NCBI GenBank assembly: GCA_023383815.1
Contig: JAHDYG010000015.1
Coordinates: 1 to 64,000 of the forward strand
DNA length: 64,000 bases
Origin: Rhodocyclaceae bacterium
GTDB taxonomy: Bacteria > Pseudomonadota > Gammaproteobacteria > Burkholderiales > Rhodocyclaceae
Direction: 5' to 3'
The translations under genes and the position numbers were made by a program. The notes under the pieces were generated by a model. The model saw nothing but the letters and a program-made list of their open reading frames with translations. It was not told where the DNA came from and searched no databases. Of this stretch, positions 26,716 through 36,183 are shown one piece after another (position 1 is the stretch's first letter; every line of letters begins with the position of its first letter).

Positions 26716-27026
26716 TCGACGAAGCGTTCCACGTGCCGTGCGGATCCGGGTTCGATCAGATCGAGCAGACCCGATTCGGCCACGGCTGCCTGCAGTTCGG
26801 CCTCGAACACGGCAGGGTTGGGCACCGCCTCGTAGACTTCCATCCAGGTGCCGCCTTCCTCCCGGCGGCGCATGAGGCGTCCCTGCACGCCCGAGCGTCC
26901 GGCAAGTGCCTGCTGCATCGCCAGGATTCGCGACCGTGCGGTCCCGGAAGAGACGTCCGCGCGGATCCGGAAATACACGTAGAGATTCACCCTCTCCTGG
27001 GCGGATTCTTCATTCATCCGGGCCAT
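26706..27026 (-). CDS. DUF4936 family protein
   Basis: The 106-residue protein matches DUF4936, a small family found mostly in betaproteobacteria. Typical features are LYVYFRIRAD near the start, a middle GRLMRRREEGGTWMEVYE, and a short hydrophobic C-terminal part. It looks like a ferredoxin-like alpha/beta fold (inference). The function is unknown. It sits between ygfZ (21 bp upstream) and the NRDE gene (10-bp overlap), all on the minus strand, so ygfZ-DUF4936-NRDE is likely one operon. A second ATG three codons in is possible. Confidence 0.82.
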   Translation of the reverse strand: MARMNEESAQERVNLYVYFRIRADVSSGTARSRILAMQQALAGRSGVQGRLMRRREEGGTWMEVYEAVPNPAVFEAELQAAVAESGLLDLIEPGSARHVERFVECA

Positions 27027-27047
27027 CCGAAATTCACGATCGTCGGG

Positions 27048-28088
27048 TCAGGAATGCTCCGCCTCGGCGTCCGACATTTCATAGGGCAGGTCGAGCAGTT
27101 CGAGCTGCGGGCCATCCGGTGCGCCGAGGAATGCCGGGCCGGTCTGTGCGCAACTGATCTGCAGGACCGCGAGCGCCTCGAAGCCGCCGTCCGGCGTCGG
27201 CGCGGCGTTCACGATCTTGCCGGCGGATTGGTCGCCGAACCCAGGCGTGTAGAGATCGGTGCCGGCCTTGGGCAGTGCGGTGTCCCGGGCGCTGACGCGG
27301 TACATGCGTTTCTTGAGTTTGCCCAGATAGCGCGTGCGGGCGACGATCTCCTGGCCCGGGTAACAGCCCTTGGTGAAGCTGACGCCCCCGATGAGGTCGA
27401 AGTTCACCATCTGCGCGACGAATTCTTCCTGGGTTGCCACCGTGATCATCGGCAGCCCTGCGCGGATCATTGCCAGTTGCCAGGCGCTCGTGCCTGCGCG
27501 CTGCGCACCTGCGTCCAGTAGCGCGCGGAAGGTGGTGCCGGCCTGCGCGACCGGCACCGCGACGATGAATGCCTCGCTCGTCAGACGAAGGGTCCGCGAT
27601 CCGTCTCGGATCGCCTGCTTCATCGGCGCATCGGGGCAGGGCAGGTTCGCCCGCTCGATCAGTTCGCGGGCGTTGGCGCCGCTCAGGCCGACGAGCGCCA
27701 GCTCGGCGCCAGCGTCGGAGAGCCGGACCTTGCTGCGCAGCACATACATCGAGAGTTTCTTCAGGAAAGCCGGGTGGAGATCTGCAGACACCGCCAGGCA
27801 GTGCCCGTCGTCCTGCGGCCACAGCAGGAAACTCGCCAGCATCCGGCCCTTCGGGCTGTTGAAGCTGTTCCACTGCACATCGCCAGCGGCAAGCTTCTTG
27901 ACATCGTTGGAACACAGGTTGTGGAGGAATGCCGCGGAATCGTCCCCGCTGCTGCGGATCAGTCCGAGGTCGAGCAGAGGGACCGCGATCGTCTTCGTGG
28001 CGCCTGCGGATTCATTGGGGAAGGTCACGGTGTGGTCCTCGATCACGGCGCCTTCGCCGACGAGGAATTCGGTCCATGGGGAGGTCAT
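27048..28088 (-). CDS. ygfZ: Folate-binding protein YgfZ
   Basis: The 346-residue protein is YgfZ, a folate-dependent protein helping to maintain iron-sulfur enzymes such as MiaB. The signature K-G-C-Y-x-G-Q-E is present as TKGCYPGQEIVARTRYLGKLK, with the conserved Cys. The GcvT-like fold is supported by LLDLGLIRSSGDDSAAFLHNL near the N-terminus. It starts 119 bp from the divergent mltG. A TATAAT sequence lies in that gap on the minus strand. It heads the ygfZ-DUF4936-NRDE run. Confidence 0.92.
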   Translation of the reverse strand: MTSPWTEFLVGEGAVIEDHTVTFPNESAGATKTIAVPLLDLGLIRSSGDDSAAFLHNLCSNDVKKLAAGDVQWNSFNSPKGRMLASFLLWPQDDGHCLAVSADLHPAFLKKLSMYVLRSKVRLSDAGAELALVGLSGANARELIERANLPCPDAPMKQAIRDGSRTLRLTSEAFIVAVPVAQAGTTFRALLDAGAQRAGTSAWQLAMIRAGLPMITVATQEEFVAQMVNFDLIGGVSFTKGCYPGQEIVARTRYLGKLKKRMYRVSARDTALPKAGTDLYTPGFGDQSAGKIVNAAPTPDGGFEALAVLQISCAQTGPAFLGAPDGPQLELLDLPYEMSDAEAEHS

Positions 28089-28122
28089 GTGGTTTCGCTC
28101 TGGTGTGGAATTGCGATGCAGT

Positions 28123-28128
28123 ATTATA
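28123..28128 (-). promoter_or_regulatory. Candidate -10 element of ygfZ
   Basis: A perfect TATAAT is read on the minus strand, about 35 bp upstream of the ygfZ start, in the ygfZ/mltG divergent gap. I see no good -35 at the right distance. The same bases give TATTAT on the plus strand, so it could also serve mltG. Confidence 0.35.
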
Positions 28129-28207
28129 GGGCCGCACGCGGGTGCCCGGATGCTTGCGCGGCACCCACTTGTCCGTCTGTCCTTGCCGGAATGTCCGGCC
28201 GATCGAG

Positions 28208-29209
28208 ATGCCCTCCTTCCTGATCAAGTCCGTCTGTGCCTTGCTCGCAGTGGTCTCGGCGCTGTCGGCCGGGGCCTGGTGGTACGCACATCAGCCCTTG
28301 CCGATGCAGTCGCAGGTCATCGAATTCACGGTCGTGCGCGGAGCGGGGATGCGTCAGGCGGCAGAGGCGGTTGCAGCGGCGGGGGTCGGGGTGCCGCCTG
28401 CGGCGCTCTACTGGATTGCACGCTTCGCAGGCAAAGCTGACCGGATCGTTGCGGGAAGCTATGAGGTTGCGAAGGGGATTTCGGCGCTCGAACTGATCGA
28501 GAAGATCCACCGGGGCGAGCTTGCGCGTGCGACGCTGATGATTCCGGAGGGGTGGACGTTTCGCCAGATGCGCGCGGCGATCGAGGCGCACCCCTATCTC
28601 GTCCAGGATACGCGCTCGCTTGCCGACGACGAGTTGCTGACGGCAATCGGCGCGCGCGAGCGCCACCCTGAGGGCCTGTTCTATCCGGACACCTATGTGT
28701 TCGATCGCCACTCGAGCGCACTCGAACTCTTCCGCCAGGCCTATCTTGCGATGCAAAGCCAGCTTGAGCGGGTGTGGGAGGAGCGGGCCGCAGATCTTCC
28801 CTTGAGTTCCCCGTACGATGCCCTCATTCTTGCGTCGATCGTCGAGAAGGAGACCGGACGGGTGGAGGAGCGGGGCCTGGTCGCGTCCGTTTTCGCGAAC
28901 CGGCTGCGGATCGGGATGCGTCTGCAGACCGATCCCACGGTCATCTACGGATTTGGCGACGGGTTCGAAGGTCGGCTGCGGCGCCATCACCTGCAGACCG
29001 ATCACGACTACAACACGTATCTGCGCGAGGGGCTGCCGCCAACGCCCATCGCATTGCCTGGCCGGGCAGCGCTGCAGGCGGCGGTCCGTCCGGACGAATC
29101 GGAGTATCTGTACTTCGTCGCGCGCGGCGATGGCACCAGCGAGTTTTCTCGCAATCTCAGGGATCACAACCGGGCGGTGAACCGGTATCAGAGGGGGAGA
29201 GGCAGTTGA
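28208..29209 (+). CDS. mltG: Endolytic murein transglycosylase MltG
   Basis: The 333-residue protein is MltG, which cuts nascent glycan strands and so sets their length at the inner membrane. One membrane helix lies at about residues 4-24. The YceG domain follows, with [10 protein letters not shown], the catalytic Glu in ASIVEKETG, and [10 protein letters not shown]. The frame is open from 28142, but ATG 28208 places the membrane helix at the family position. It heads the conserved run mltG-tmk-holB-pilZ-tatD. Its TGA overlaps the tmk start codon. Confidence 0.94.
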   Translation: MPSFLIKSVCALLAVVSALSAGAWWYAHQPLPMQSQVIEFTVVRGAGMRQAAEAVAAAGVGVPPAALYWIARFAGKADRIVAGSYEVAKGISALELIEKIHRGELARATLMIPEGWTFRQMRAAIEAHPYLVQDTRSLADDELLTAIGARERHPEGLFYPDTYVFDRHSSALELFRQAYLAMQSQLERVWEERAADLPLSSPYDALILASIVEKETGRVEERGLVASVFANRLRIGMRLQTDPTVIYGFGDGFEGRLRRHHLQTDHDYNTYLREGLPPTPIALPGRAALQAAVRPDESEYLYFVARGDGTSEFSRNLRDHNRAVNRYQRGRGS

Positions 29210-29835
29210 CGGCAAAGCGGGACGGGCGCTTCATCACCTTCGAGGGGATCGACGGCGCCGGAAAGAGCACGCAGATCGAGGCGCTGGCCGCCTTCCTGGC
29301 GGAACGGGGGCAGCCCGTCGTACGCACGCGCGAACCTGGCGGGACCGAACTGGGCGAGCGCCTGCGCGAGTTGCTGTTGCACGAGCCCATGCACTTCGAA
29401 ACCGAAGCCATGCTGATGTTCGCGGCGCGACGTGAGCATCTTGCAGTGCGCATTCATCCGGCCCTGCAGGCCGGAGACTGGGTGGTCTCGGACCGCTTCT
29501 CCGATGCAACCTACGCCTATCAGGTCGGAGGACGCGGCCTGGATGCCCGGCGCTTCGATGCGCTCGAGTCCTGGGTTCATCCGGGCTTCCAGCCCGATCT
29601 GACGCTGCTCTTCGATCTTCCGCCCGAACTGGCCGCAGCGCGCGTCGCGGCCAGCGGAAATCATCCGGATCGTTTCGAGCGTGAGCAGTCGGCGTTCTTC
29701 ACGCGCGTACGCAATGCCTACCTGGAGCGCGCGAGCCGTTTTCCGGCGCGCATCTGCGTGATCGATGCCCAGCAGGCTCCGGACGCGATCCGCGCACAGA
29801 TCCGCAGGATCGTCTCGGAGCGCTGGTTCCGATGA
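29206..29835 (+). CDS. tmk: Thymidylate kinase
   Basis: The 209-residue protein phosphorylates dTMP to dTDP. The P-loop [11 protein letters not shown] is at residues 10-20, REPGG near 43, and the DRF and SDATYAYQ segments near residue 95. The start is a TTG at 29206 overlapping the mltG stop (TTGA). It has a very strong GAGGGGGAGAGG ribosome site, and no ATG or GTG is suitably placed, so I accept TTG with coupled translation. holB starts in the last 4 bp. Confidence 0.94.
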   Translation: MTAKRDGRFITFEGIDGAGKSTQIEALAAFLAERGQPVVRTREPGGTELGERLRELLLHEPMHFETEAMLMFAARREHLAVRIHPALQAGDWVVSDRFSDATYAYQVGGRGLDARRFDALESWVHPGFQPDLTLLFDLPPELAAARVAASGNHPDRFEREQSAFFTRVRNAYLERASRFPARICVIDAQQAPDAIRAQIRRIVSERWFR

Positions 29836-30884
29836 TCCGGCCGTGGCTGGAGCCGGCCTGGCGCCGGCTCGTCGAACGCGAAGAACGCCTGCCGCATGCG
29901 ATGCTTTTTGCGGGGCCTGGTGGCCTTGGCAAGCGCGAACTGGCCGAGGAACTGGCTGCGCGACTGCTGTGCGTGGCCCCGGACACGACGAGCGGGCTCG
30001 CCTGCGGCCGCTGTGGCGGGTGCCAGCTGCGGCTGTCCGGGAATCATCCCGATCTGATCCGCCTGGTGCCCGAGGCAGATGCGAGCGAGGCGGCCGATGA
30101 GGGAGGCGCAGATGCGCTGGCCGGCAGCCGCGCGAAGTCCGCGCAGATCCTGATCGCCCAGGTGCGTGCCGTTCAGGAAGCCCTGACCGTGACCGGGCAT
30201 CAGGGCAGCCGGCGCGTGACGATCGTCGATCCGGCCGAGGCGATGAACCCTTTCACGGCCAATGCTCTGCTCAAGCTCCTCGAAGAACCGCCCGACGGTT
30301 GCCTCTTCGTGCTCGTTTCGGCTGCCCCCGCCCAGTTGCTCCCGACGATCCGCAGCCGCTGCCAGCCTTGGCAGTTCGGCTATCCGGAGGCGGCCGATGT
30401 GCAGCAGTGGGGCGCCAGTCGGAGCGACGAGGATCGTGCCTTGCTCGCGCTGAGCGGGGGGCTTCCACTCGCGGCCGAGCGGCTCGGCGCGCGCGGCCAG
30501 GGGGCCATGCTGGCGCGTTTCGTGCGTGACATCGGAACGCACCCGGCGCCGGATCCGCTGCGACTGGCCGGGCAATGGGAGGGATGGTTGAAATCGAAGG
30601 AAGCGATCGCCGCCGGATTCGGCGTCGTCGAACTCGTCGACTGGATGCAACGCTGGGTCACGGATCTTGCGACGCTGAGACTGGGGGGTAGGGTGCGGTA
30701 TTTTCCGGCGCAGCAGGACCGCCTCGCGGCGCTCGCATCGCAGCTCAGCATCGCCGCGGTGTCGAACTGCTACAATGAGTTCGTGCGGATCCGGCGGGTC
30801 GCCCGCCATCCGCTCAACCTCCGGCTGATGCTGGAGGATATGTTATTGCGCTATGCGCGTGCCCTGAGCGATGCCCGACCATGA
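29832..30884 (+). CDS. holB: DNA polymerase III subunit delta prime
   Basis: The 350-residue protein is HolB, a clamp-loader subunit. A degenerate P-loop GPGGLGK is near residue 29, a zinc module with CGRCGGC near residue 58, and [12 protein letters not shown] near residue 145. Like other delta-prime subunits it probably does not hydrolyse ATP itself. About 25 residues between the zinc module and the sensor region are acidic and Ala-rich. ATG 29832 overlaps the tmk stop in an ATGA arrangement, and its own stop overlaps pilZ in the same way. Confidence 0.93.
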   Translation: MIRPWLEPAWRRLVEREERLPHAMLFAGPGGLGKRELAEELAARLLCVAPDTTSGLACGRCGGCQLRLSGNHPDLIRLVPEADASEAADEGGADALAGSRAKSAQILIAQVRAVQEALTVTGHQGSRRVTIVDPAEAMNPFTANALLKLLEEPPDGCLFVLVSAAPAQLLPTIRSRCQPWQFGYPEAADVQQWGASRSDEDRALLALSGGLPLAAERLGARGQGAMLARFVRDIGTHPAPDPLRLAGQWEGWLKSKEAIAAGFGVVELVDWMQRWVTDLATLRLGGRVRYFPAQQDRLAALASQLSIAAVSNCYNEFVRIRRVARHPLNLRLMLEDMLLRYARALSDARP

Positions 30885-31246
30885 GCGAACTGCCCAAAAC
30901 GAATGTCGCACGACCGAGCGTGCTGTCGCTGAGCATCAACTCGAAATCGGCACTCTACGCAGCCTACATGCCCTTCGTCGCGAATGGAGGCATCTTCATC
31001 CCGACGCCCAAGCACTACGTTCTGGGCGACGAGGTATTCATGCTGCTGCAGCTGATGGACGATCCGACGAAGCATCCCGTCGCGGCGACCGTCGTCTGGG
31101 TCACGCCCAATGGTGCGCAAGGGGGCAAGGCGCAGGGGGTGGGTCTGCAGTTCAGTTCCGATGACGCCGGCAAGGCGCTGCGCGGACGGATCGAGACCAT
31201 TCTTGCCGGACTGGTCGGGTCGAACCGTCCGACCCACACGCTATAG
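30881..31246 (+). CDS. pilZ: Type IV pilus assembly protein PilZ
   Basis: The 121-residue protein is PilZ in the strict sense: it stands between holB and tatD, as in Pseudomonas. It lacks the RxxxR motif and shows no D/N-x-S-x-x-G that canonical cyclic-di-GMP-binding PilZ domains have. Conserved features of this subgroup are the YMPFVANGGIFIPT and VVWVTPNGAQ segments. In Pseudomonas, PilZ works with PilB and FimX in pilus assembly without binding the nucleotide. It suggests the organism makes type IV pili, though no other pil genes are in the window. It overlaps holB by 4 bp. Confidence 0.92.
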   Translation: MSELPKTNVARPSVLSLSINSKSALYAAYMPFVANGGIFIPTPKHYVLGDEVFMLLQLMDDPTKHPVAATVVWVTPNGAQGGKAQGVGLQFSSDDAGKALRGRIETILAGLVGSNRPTHTL

Positions 31247-31284
31247 TCTTCTTGCAGCTTTCCAGATTCGGGGCCGGATACCGG

Positions 31285-32058
31285 ATGTTCGTCGATTCCC
31301 ATTGCCATCTCGATTTCCCAGGGCTGCTGGAGCACGAGACCGAGCTGATCGCCGCGATGGCGGCAGGCGGAGTCGGCCACGCCTTGTGTGTGAACGTCCG
31401 CCTGGAGGATTTTCCGCGCGTCCTGGCACTCGTCGAACGGCATTCCGTGCTTTCGGCTTCGGTCGGAGTGCATCCGGACAACCAGGACGTCGAGGAGCCG
31501 GATGAGGCGCAGCTCGTGCGCCTGGCCGCGCACCCGCGGGTCGTCGCGATCGGAGAGACGGGACTCGACTACCACTGGCACAAGGACGCCCCGCAGTGGC
31601 AGCGGGATCGATTCCGGACCCACATCCGTGCCGCACGCAGCTGCGGCAAGCCGCTCATCATCCACACCCGCGATGCGGCTGCCGACACTTTGCGCCTGAT
31701 GCGCGAGGAAGGCGCGGCCGAAGCGGGGGGCGTGATGCACTGCTTCACCGAGTCTGTCGAGGTTGCGCGGGCCGCGCTCGACCTGGGCTTCCATATCTCC
31801 TTTTCGGGGATCGTGACCTTCCGCAACGCGACCGAGCTCAAGGAGGTCGCGTGCCACGTGCCGCTTGACCGGCTGCTGATCGAAACCGATGCACCCTATC
31901 TGGCACCCGTGCCCCACCGTGGGCGTACCAACCAGCCGGCCTGGGTCGTTCATGTGGCCGAGGAGATCGCACGGCTGCGCAAGATTCCGCTGCAGGCGGT
32001 CGAGACCGCAACCACCGAAAACTTCTACCGGCTGTTCCGCCATGCCCAGCAACACTGA
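31285..32058 (+). CDS. TatD family metal-dependent DNase
   Basis: The 257-residue protein is a TatD/YcfH hydrolase. The metal-binding motif VDSHCHLDF opens the protein. GETGLDYHWH, HTRDA, GVMHCFTES and ETDAPYLAP supply the other ligands in order. TatD proteins are 3'-5' exonucleases acting on DNA and, in some species, RNA. ATG 31285 gives the family N-terminus; a TTG at 31252 is also in frame but unlikely. Its last 17 bp overlap the ankyrin gene start. Confidence 0.93.
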   Translation: MFVDSHCHLDFPGLLEHETELIAAMAAGGVGHALCVNVRLEDFPRVLALVERHSVLSASVGVHPDNQDVEEPDEAQLVRLAAHPRVVAIGETGLDYHWHKDAPQWQRDRFRTHIRAARSCGKPLIIHTRDAAADTLRLMREEGAAEAGGVMHCFTESVEVARAALDLGFHISFSGIVTFRNATELKEVACHVPLDRLLIETDAPYLAPVPHRGRTNQPAWVVHVAEEIARLRKIPLQAVETATTENFYRLFRHAQQH

Positions 32059-32740
32059 TCTGGCCCGATCGATCTTCGGCCGCATTCTTCTGGCGATCCT
32101 GCTCACCCTGCTTGCAGGCGGAGTCCTCGCGGACAGCTATGAGCGGGCCATCAGCGCAGCGCGCCTGGGGCGAACTGCGGAGCTGACGAGCCTGCTGCAA
32201 CGGGGCATCGATCCCGATACGATCGATCCGGAAAGCAATTCGCTCCTGATCCTTGCCGCCCGCGAAGGACATGCCGACACGGTGTCGGCGATCCTCCAGT
32301 TCCGTCCCGACCTGTCCTATCGCAACCTGGCCGGCGATTCGGCGCTGATGCTGGCTGCGCTCAAGGGGGATGCCGAGATCGTCGATGCGCTCCTCGGCGC
32401 CGGAGCGCCGATCGAACACGACGGCTGGACCCCATTGATGTATGCGGCCTTCGAGGGCCACCTCGCCATCGTCGAGCGCTTGCTGAAAGGCGGAGCGAAC
32501 GTCAACGCGCTGGCGCCAAACGGCGCGAACGCACTGATGTTTGCGGCCCGCAACGGGCATCTGGCAGTCGTGCGGCGCCTGCTTGCAACGAAGGTGGATC
32601 TGCATCAGGCCACCGATCGCGGGTTCACGGCGGAATCCTGGGCTGCGGAAAGCGGCAATAGCGACATCGCCGAACTGATCCGGGCAGAACGCGCGAAGCG
32701 TCCGGCGCCCGAACCGGCAATCCGGATCGAGGTTCGCTGA
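32042..32740 (+). CDS. Secreted ankyrin-repeat protein
   Basis: The 232-residue protein has a signal peptide (RSIFGRILLAILLTLLAGGVLA, about residues 9-30) followed by five ankyrin repeats to about residue 215. Clear repeat cores include SLLILAAREGHADTV, SALMLAALKGDAEIV, TPLMYAAFEGHLAIV and NALMFAARNGHLAVV. It should act in the periplasm as a protein-binding scaffold; no partner is known. It overlaps tatD by 17 bp and ends the mltG-tmk-holB-pilZ-tatD run. The frame is open upstream, but ATG 32042 gives the signal peptide. Confidence 0.88.
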   Translation: MPSNTDLARSIFGRILLAILLTLLAGGVLADSYERAISAARLGRTAELTSLLQRGIDPDTIDPESNSLLILAAREGHADTVSAILQFRPDLSYRNLAGDSALMLAALKGDAEIVDALLGAGAPIEHDGWTPLMYAAFEGHLAIVERLLKGGANVNALAPNGANALMFAARNGHLAVVRRLLATKVDLHQATDRGFTAESWAAESGNSDIAELIRAERAKRPAPEPAIRIEVR

Positions 32741-32761
32741 ACCAGGAGATGCGAACCAAAG

Positions 32762-32873
32762 TGGTGCATTTGTTCGAATATGCGCACACAAATGGTGCGT
32801 TTGTTCTCAAAAGCTGATTTTTGCCCAAGATTGATGCGTTTTTTTGCGCCAACTTAGTGCAAATTCCGGAATT
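32762..32873 (+). repeat. AT-rich gdhA upstream region with repeated TGGTGCrTTTGTTC motif
   Basis: The 204-bp gap before gdhA is strikingly AT-rich compared with the rest of the window. It holds two 14-bp copies of TGGTGC(A/G)TTTGTTC, at 32762-32775 and 32793-32806. Their starts are 31 bp apart, about three helical turns. Degenerate copies begin near 32832 (TGATGCGTTTTTTT) and 32855. A perfect 12-bp palindrome AATTCCGGAATT lies at 32862-32873. The same-face spacing suggests a dimeric or multimeric regulator. The promoter core cannot be placed with confidence. Confidence 0.55.
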
Positions 32874-32944
32874 CTCCGACAGAATTAACCGTTTGCCCAC
32901 GACTTGTGGTGCCCGGCTTTTTTCGTCAGGAGGGAGAGTCCAAG

Positions 32945-34291
32945 ATGCTGCGTTATCAGTCGCTTGAAGAGTTTCTGCGCACCGTGGAGGAGCGCAATCC
33001 AGGGCAGCCCGAGTTCATCCAGGCGGTCGTGGAGGTGATGGAGAGCCTGTGGCCGTTCATTTCGGCCAATCCCCGCTATGCCGAGCATGGCCTGCTCGAC
33101 CGCCTCGTGGAACCCGAGCGCATCATTCAGTTCCGCGTGTCGTGGCTCGACGATTCGGGTGAGGTCCAGGTCAACCGTGGCTATCGCATCCAGCACAGTT
33201 CGGCGATCGGCCCCTACAAGGGCGGACTGCGGTTCCATCCTTCGGTGAACCAGTCGGTGCTGAAGTTCCTCGCTTTCGAGCAGACCTTCAAGAACGCGCT
33301 GACGACGCTGCCGATGGGCGGCGGCAAGGGAGGCTCGGATTTCGATCCGAAGGGCAGGAGCCCGCGCGAAGTCATGCGCTTTTGCCAGGCGTTCGTCACG
33401 GAACTGTATCGTCACATCGGGTCGGACACCGACGTGCCGGCCGGTGACATCGGCGTCGGCGGTCGCGAAGTCGGCTTCATGGCCGGCATGATGAAGAAGC
33501 TCTCCAACAAGGCGGACTGCGTGTTCACCGGCAAGGGCCTCAGTTTTGGCGGTTCGCTGATCCGCCCCGAGGCGACCGGCTACGGTACGGTCTATTTCGC
33601 CGAGGAGATGCTGCGCCACGCCGGGCGCACGATGAAAGGGATGCGGGTCGCGGTCTCCGGCTCCGGAAATGTCGCCCAGTACACGATCGAAAAGGCCATG
33701 GAACTGGGCGCCAAGTGCGTCACCTGCTCGGACTCCAGCGGCACCGTCATCGACGAGGAAGGCTTCACCCCCGAGAAGCTGGCGGTGCTGATGGATGTCA
33801 AGAACGTGCATTACGGGCGTGTCAGCGAGTACGCCGAGCGCATGGGGCTGCCGTTCGAGGCGGGCAAGCGTCCGTGGTTCGTCCCGGTCGACGTCGCCCT
33901 GCCGGGCGCCACCCAGAACGAACTCGACGGCAATGATGCACGCGTGCTCGTCAAGAACGGCGTCAAGTGTGTCGCCGAAGGCGCGAACATGCCGTGCAAC
34001 GCGGAGGCGGTGAAGGTGTTCGAGCACAATGGCGTGCTCTATGCGCCCGGCAAGGCGAGCAACGCCGGCGGAGTCGCCACTTCGGGCCTCGAAATGAGCC
34101 AGAACGCGATGCGCATCTCGTGGACCCGCGAAGAGGTCGACGGCCGGCTGCTGGAGATCATGCAGGGCATCCACCGCATGTGCCTGGAGTACGGCACGCG
34201 TCCGGACGGTTCGGTCAACTACTCGGACGGCGCGAACATCGCCGGCTTCGTCAAGGTTGCCGATGCGATGCTGGCCCAGGGCGTGATCTGA
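32945..34291 (+). CDS. gdhA: NADP-type glutamate dehydrogenase
   Basis: The 448-residue protein is the hexameric glutamate dehydrogenase that makes glutamate from 2-oxoglutarate and ammonia. The family segments YKGGLRFHPSVN, the catalytic-lysine region GGGKGGSDFDPKG, and the Rossmann motif GSGNVAQ are present. Length is exactly that of the bacterial NADPH-type enzyme (about 447). ATG 32945 has AGGAGGGAG upstream; an in-frame start at 32906 is rejected. It stands alone between a repeat-bearing upstream region and a strong terminator, so it is probably a single-gene unit responding to nitrogen supply. Confidence 0.96.
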   Translation: MLRYQSLEEFLRTVEERNPGQPEFIQAVVEVMESLWPFISANPRYAEHGLLDRLVEPERIIQFRVSWLDDSGEVQVNRGYRIQHSSAIGPYKGGLRFHPSVNQSVLKFLAFEQTFKNALTTLPMGGGKGGSDFDPKGRSPREVMRFCQAFVTELYRHIGSDTDVPAGDIGVGGREVGFMAGMMKKLSNKADCVFTGKGLSFGGSLIRPEATGYGTVYFAEEMLRHAGRTMKGMRVAVSGSGNVAQYTIEKAMELGAKCVTCSDSSGTVIDEEGFTPEKLAVLMDVKNVHYGRVSEYAERMGLPFEAGKRPWFVPVDVALPGATQNELDGNDARVLVKNGVKCVAEGANMPCNAEAVKVFEHNGVLYAPGKASNAGGVATSGLEMSQNAMRISWTREEVDGRLLEIMQGIHRMCLEYGTRPDGSVNYSDGANIAGFVKVADAMLAQGVI

Positions 34292-34313
34292 TCACCCTTT
34301 GAAGTGATGGAGA

Positions 34314-34343
34314 ATCGGGAGCCTGCGGGCTCCCGATTTTTTT
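34314..34343. terminator. Intrinsic terminator after gdhA
   Basis: A perfect 10-bp stem, ATCGGGAGCC paired with GGCTCCCGAT, encloses a TGCG loop and runs into a tract of seven T residues (34337-34343). It ends gdhA. It also faces the convergent EAL gene, whose coding region stops 38 bp away. Confidence 0.93.
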
Positions 34344-34380
34344 GTGTGAGCCGCACGCGCGCAATCTGCCTTTCAGGCGG

Positions 34381-36090
34381 TCAGGCGGGGTGTGCGTTGC
34401 GCGCCTGGTCGGTGATGATCAGCATCTCCGCCTCGTTCGCGGCGACCGGGCGCGAGTAGAGGAAGCCCTGACCGTACTCGACACCCATCTCTTTCAGGAT
34501 CCGTTCCTGTTCGACGAGTTCGACCCCTTCGCAGATCACGTCGCGATCGAGCTGGCGCGCGAGTTTGACGATGGTTTCGACGAAGCCCTTGTCGGCGTCG
34601 TTATCGTGGACGTTCATGATGAAGGAGCGGTCCACCTTCAGAGTGTCGATGGGCAGCCGGTGCAGGTAGCTCAGCGAGGAATAGCCGGTGCCGAAGTCAT
34701 CGAGCAGCAGCCGGATCCTCTGGCGCTTGAGCTTGTGGAGCAGTTCGATCGCGCGTTCGGCGTCTTCCATCATCGCGCTCTCGGTGATCTCGAGCTTGAG
34801 GTGGCGGGGTGACAGGCCCGTCTCGCGCAGGGTACGGCGTACTTCCCTGGTCAGCTCGCTGCGCAGCAACTGGCGCGCGGACAGGTTGACGCTGATCGTC
34901 AGCGCCGGTCGGCGCGGATAACGCAGCTGCCACTCGCGCATCTGGCGACAGGCTTCGTTCAGCATCCATTGCCCGAGCGGCACGATGAGGCCGATCTCCT
35001 CAGCCACCGGAATGAAATCGGCCGGCGGAATCAGCCCCTTCTCGGGATGCGCCCAGCGCACCAGTGCCTCGAACCCGGCCAGGCGCCCGTTGTGGAGCGA
35101 CATAATGGGCTGGTAATAGGCCTGGAACTGCTGGCGCTCGAGCGCCTTGCGCAGATCCATCTCCAGTTCGAGGCGTCGCACCGCTTCGTCGTGCATGCCC
35201 TTGTTGAACACGACATAGCTGCCGCCGCCCTGTGCCTTGGCACGCATCATCGCCATGTTCGCGTCACGGATCATGTCGTCCGGTTCGGCATAGTCTTCGC
35301 TGCTGATCGTGATCCCGAACGATGCGGTCGAGAACACCTCGTGTTCGTGCAGCGGGAAGGGCAGGTAAAGCATTTCCTGGATGCGCTGGACGACCCGCAC
35401 GGGTGAGCTGGCATCCTGGATGTCCTCGAGCAGGAGCCCGAACTCGTCGCCACCAAGGCGCGCGACCATGTCGGTCGGGCGCGTCGTGCCGCGCAGCAGG
35501 TTTGCCACGCTTACCAGCAACAGGTCGCCGAGGCGGTTGCCGAGGCTGTGGTTGATGACCTTGAAGCGATCGAGTCCGCAGTACAGCACGGCAAAGCGCA
35601 TGTCCTTGCGCCGGCGCGTGCGCAGCAGGGTGTGTTCGAGCCGGTCGACGAAGAGCGTGCGGTTGGGCAGGCCGGTCAGCCCGTCGACATAGACTTCCGG
35701 CAGTGAGGCGCCCTTGTCGGGGAGCTTGACCGCAGTCTCGTGTGCGGAGGCATACAGCAACCCCGACGCCTTGTCGTGGCTGACGTTCCAGGTGAGTCCG
35801 ATGTAGCCGCCATCGTGACGCCGGAAGCGGCACGAGAACCGCACGGTCGTGAGGTCGCCGTTGAGTGAGGCGAGTTTCTCGATCGTGTCGGCCTGATCGT
35901 CCTGGTGGGCCAGCTCCACGAACGGGCGCCAGCGCATGGCTTCCTGTCGCCAGCCGAGGATCTGGCACCAGGCGTCACTCACGAGCTGCACCGTCCAGGC
36001 TGGATCGAGCACCATCAGCAAGGTGTCCGGTAGCTTGAAGAACGCGCTTTCGACGGGCGGAAGGACTGGGGGCTTGCGGTAGATCTGCAC
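34381..36090 (-). CDS. PAS-GGDEF-EAL protein, probable cyclic-di-GMP phosphodiesterase
   Basis: The 569-residue soluble protein has a PAS domain (about 20-120), a GGDEF domain (about 130-300) and an EAL domain (about 310-560). The EAL catalytic set is complete: EAL at 341-343, [30 protein letters not shown] and CEGVE. The GGDEF motif itself is intact (213-217) with inhibition site RPTD (204-207). However, the first metal-binding Asp of the usual D-x-D-x-F-K-x-I-N is Gly172 (GLDRFKVIN). The GGDEF half is therefore probably inactive or only binds GTP. Upstream is AGGAACGA. It is divergent from nothing nearby; the NYN gene precedes it on the same strand. Confidence 0.9.
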   Translation of the reverse strand: MQIYRKPPVLPPVESAFFKLPDTLLMVLDPAWTVQLVSDAWCQILGWRQEAMRWRPFVELAHQDDQADTIEKLASLNGDLTTVRFSCRFRRHDGGYIGLTWNVSHDKASGLLYASAHETAVKLPDKGASLPEVYVDGLTGLPNRTLFVDRLEHTLLRTRRRKDMRFAVLYCGLDRFKVINHSLGNRLGDLLLVSVANLLRGTTRPTDMVARLGGDEFGLLLEDIQDASSPVRVVQRIQEMLYLPFPLHEHEVFSTASFGITISSEDYAEPDDMIRDANMAMMRAKAQGGGSYVVFNKGMHDEAVRRLELEMDLRKALERQQFQAYYQPIMSLHNGRLAGFEALVRWAHPEKGLIPPADFIPVAEEIGLIVPLGQWMLNEACRQMREWQLRYPRRPALTISVNLSARQLLRSELTREVRRTLRETGLSPRHLKLEITESAMMEDAERAIELLHKLKRQRIRLLLDDFGTGYSSLSYLHRLPIDTLKVDRSFIMNVHDNDADKGFVETIVKLARQLDRDVICEGVELVEQERILKEMGVEYGQGFLYSRPVAANEAEMLIITDQARNAHPA

Positions 36091-36183
36091 GTTCGTTCCT
36101 GGTCCTGCGGTTGCGTGCTGGGTGGCCCGTAAGAGTACCGCATCCGGCGCCCCGGGTGCGATCCGGCCTGATCCTCGCTGTGC

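Noticed and set aside
22846-26835. Long plus-strand open frame of about 1300 codons across tal, the diguanylate cyclase and the NRDE gene
   Set aside because: It crosses three recognisable minus-strand genes and their intergenic gaps, and its translation shows no domain. It is a GC-driven shadow.
32762-32806. Sigma-54 promoter upstream of gdhA
   Set aside because: TGGTGCATTTGTTC resembles the GG/GC pattern, but the GC at the -12 position is not at the required distance in either copy.
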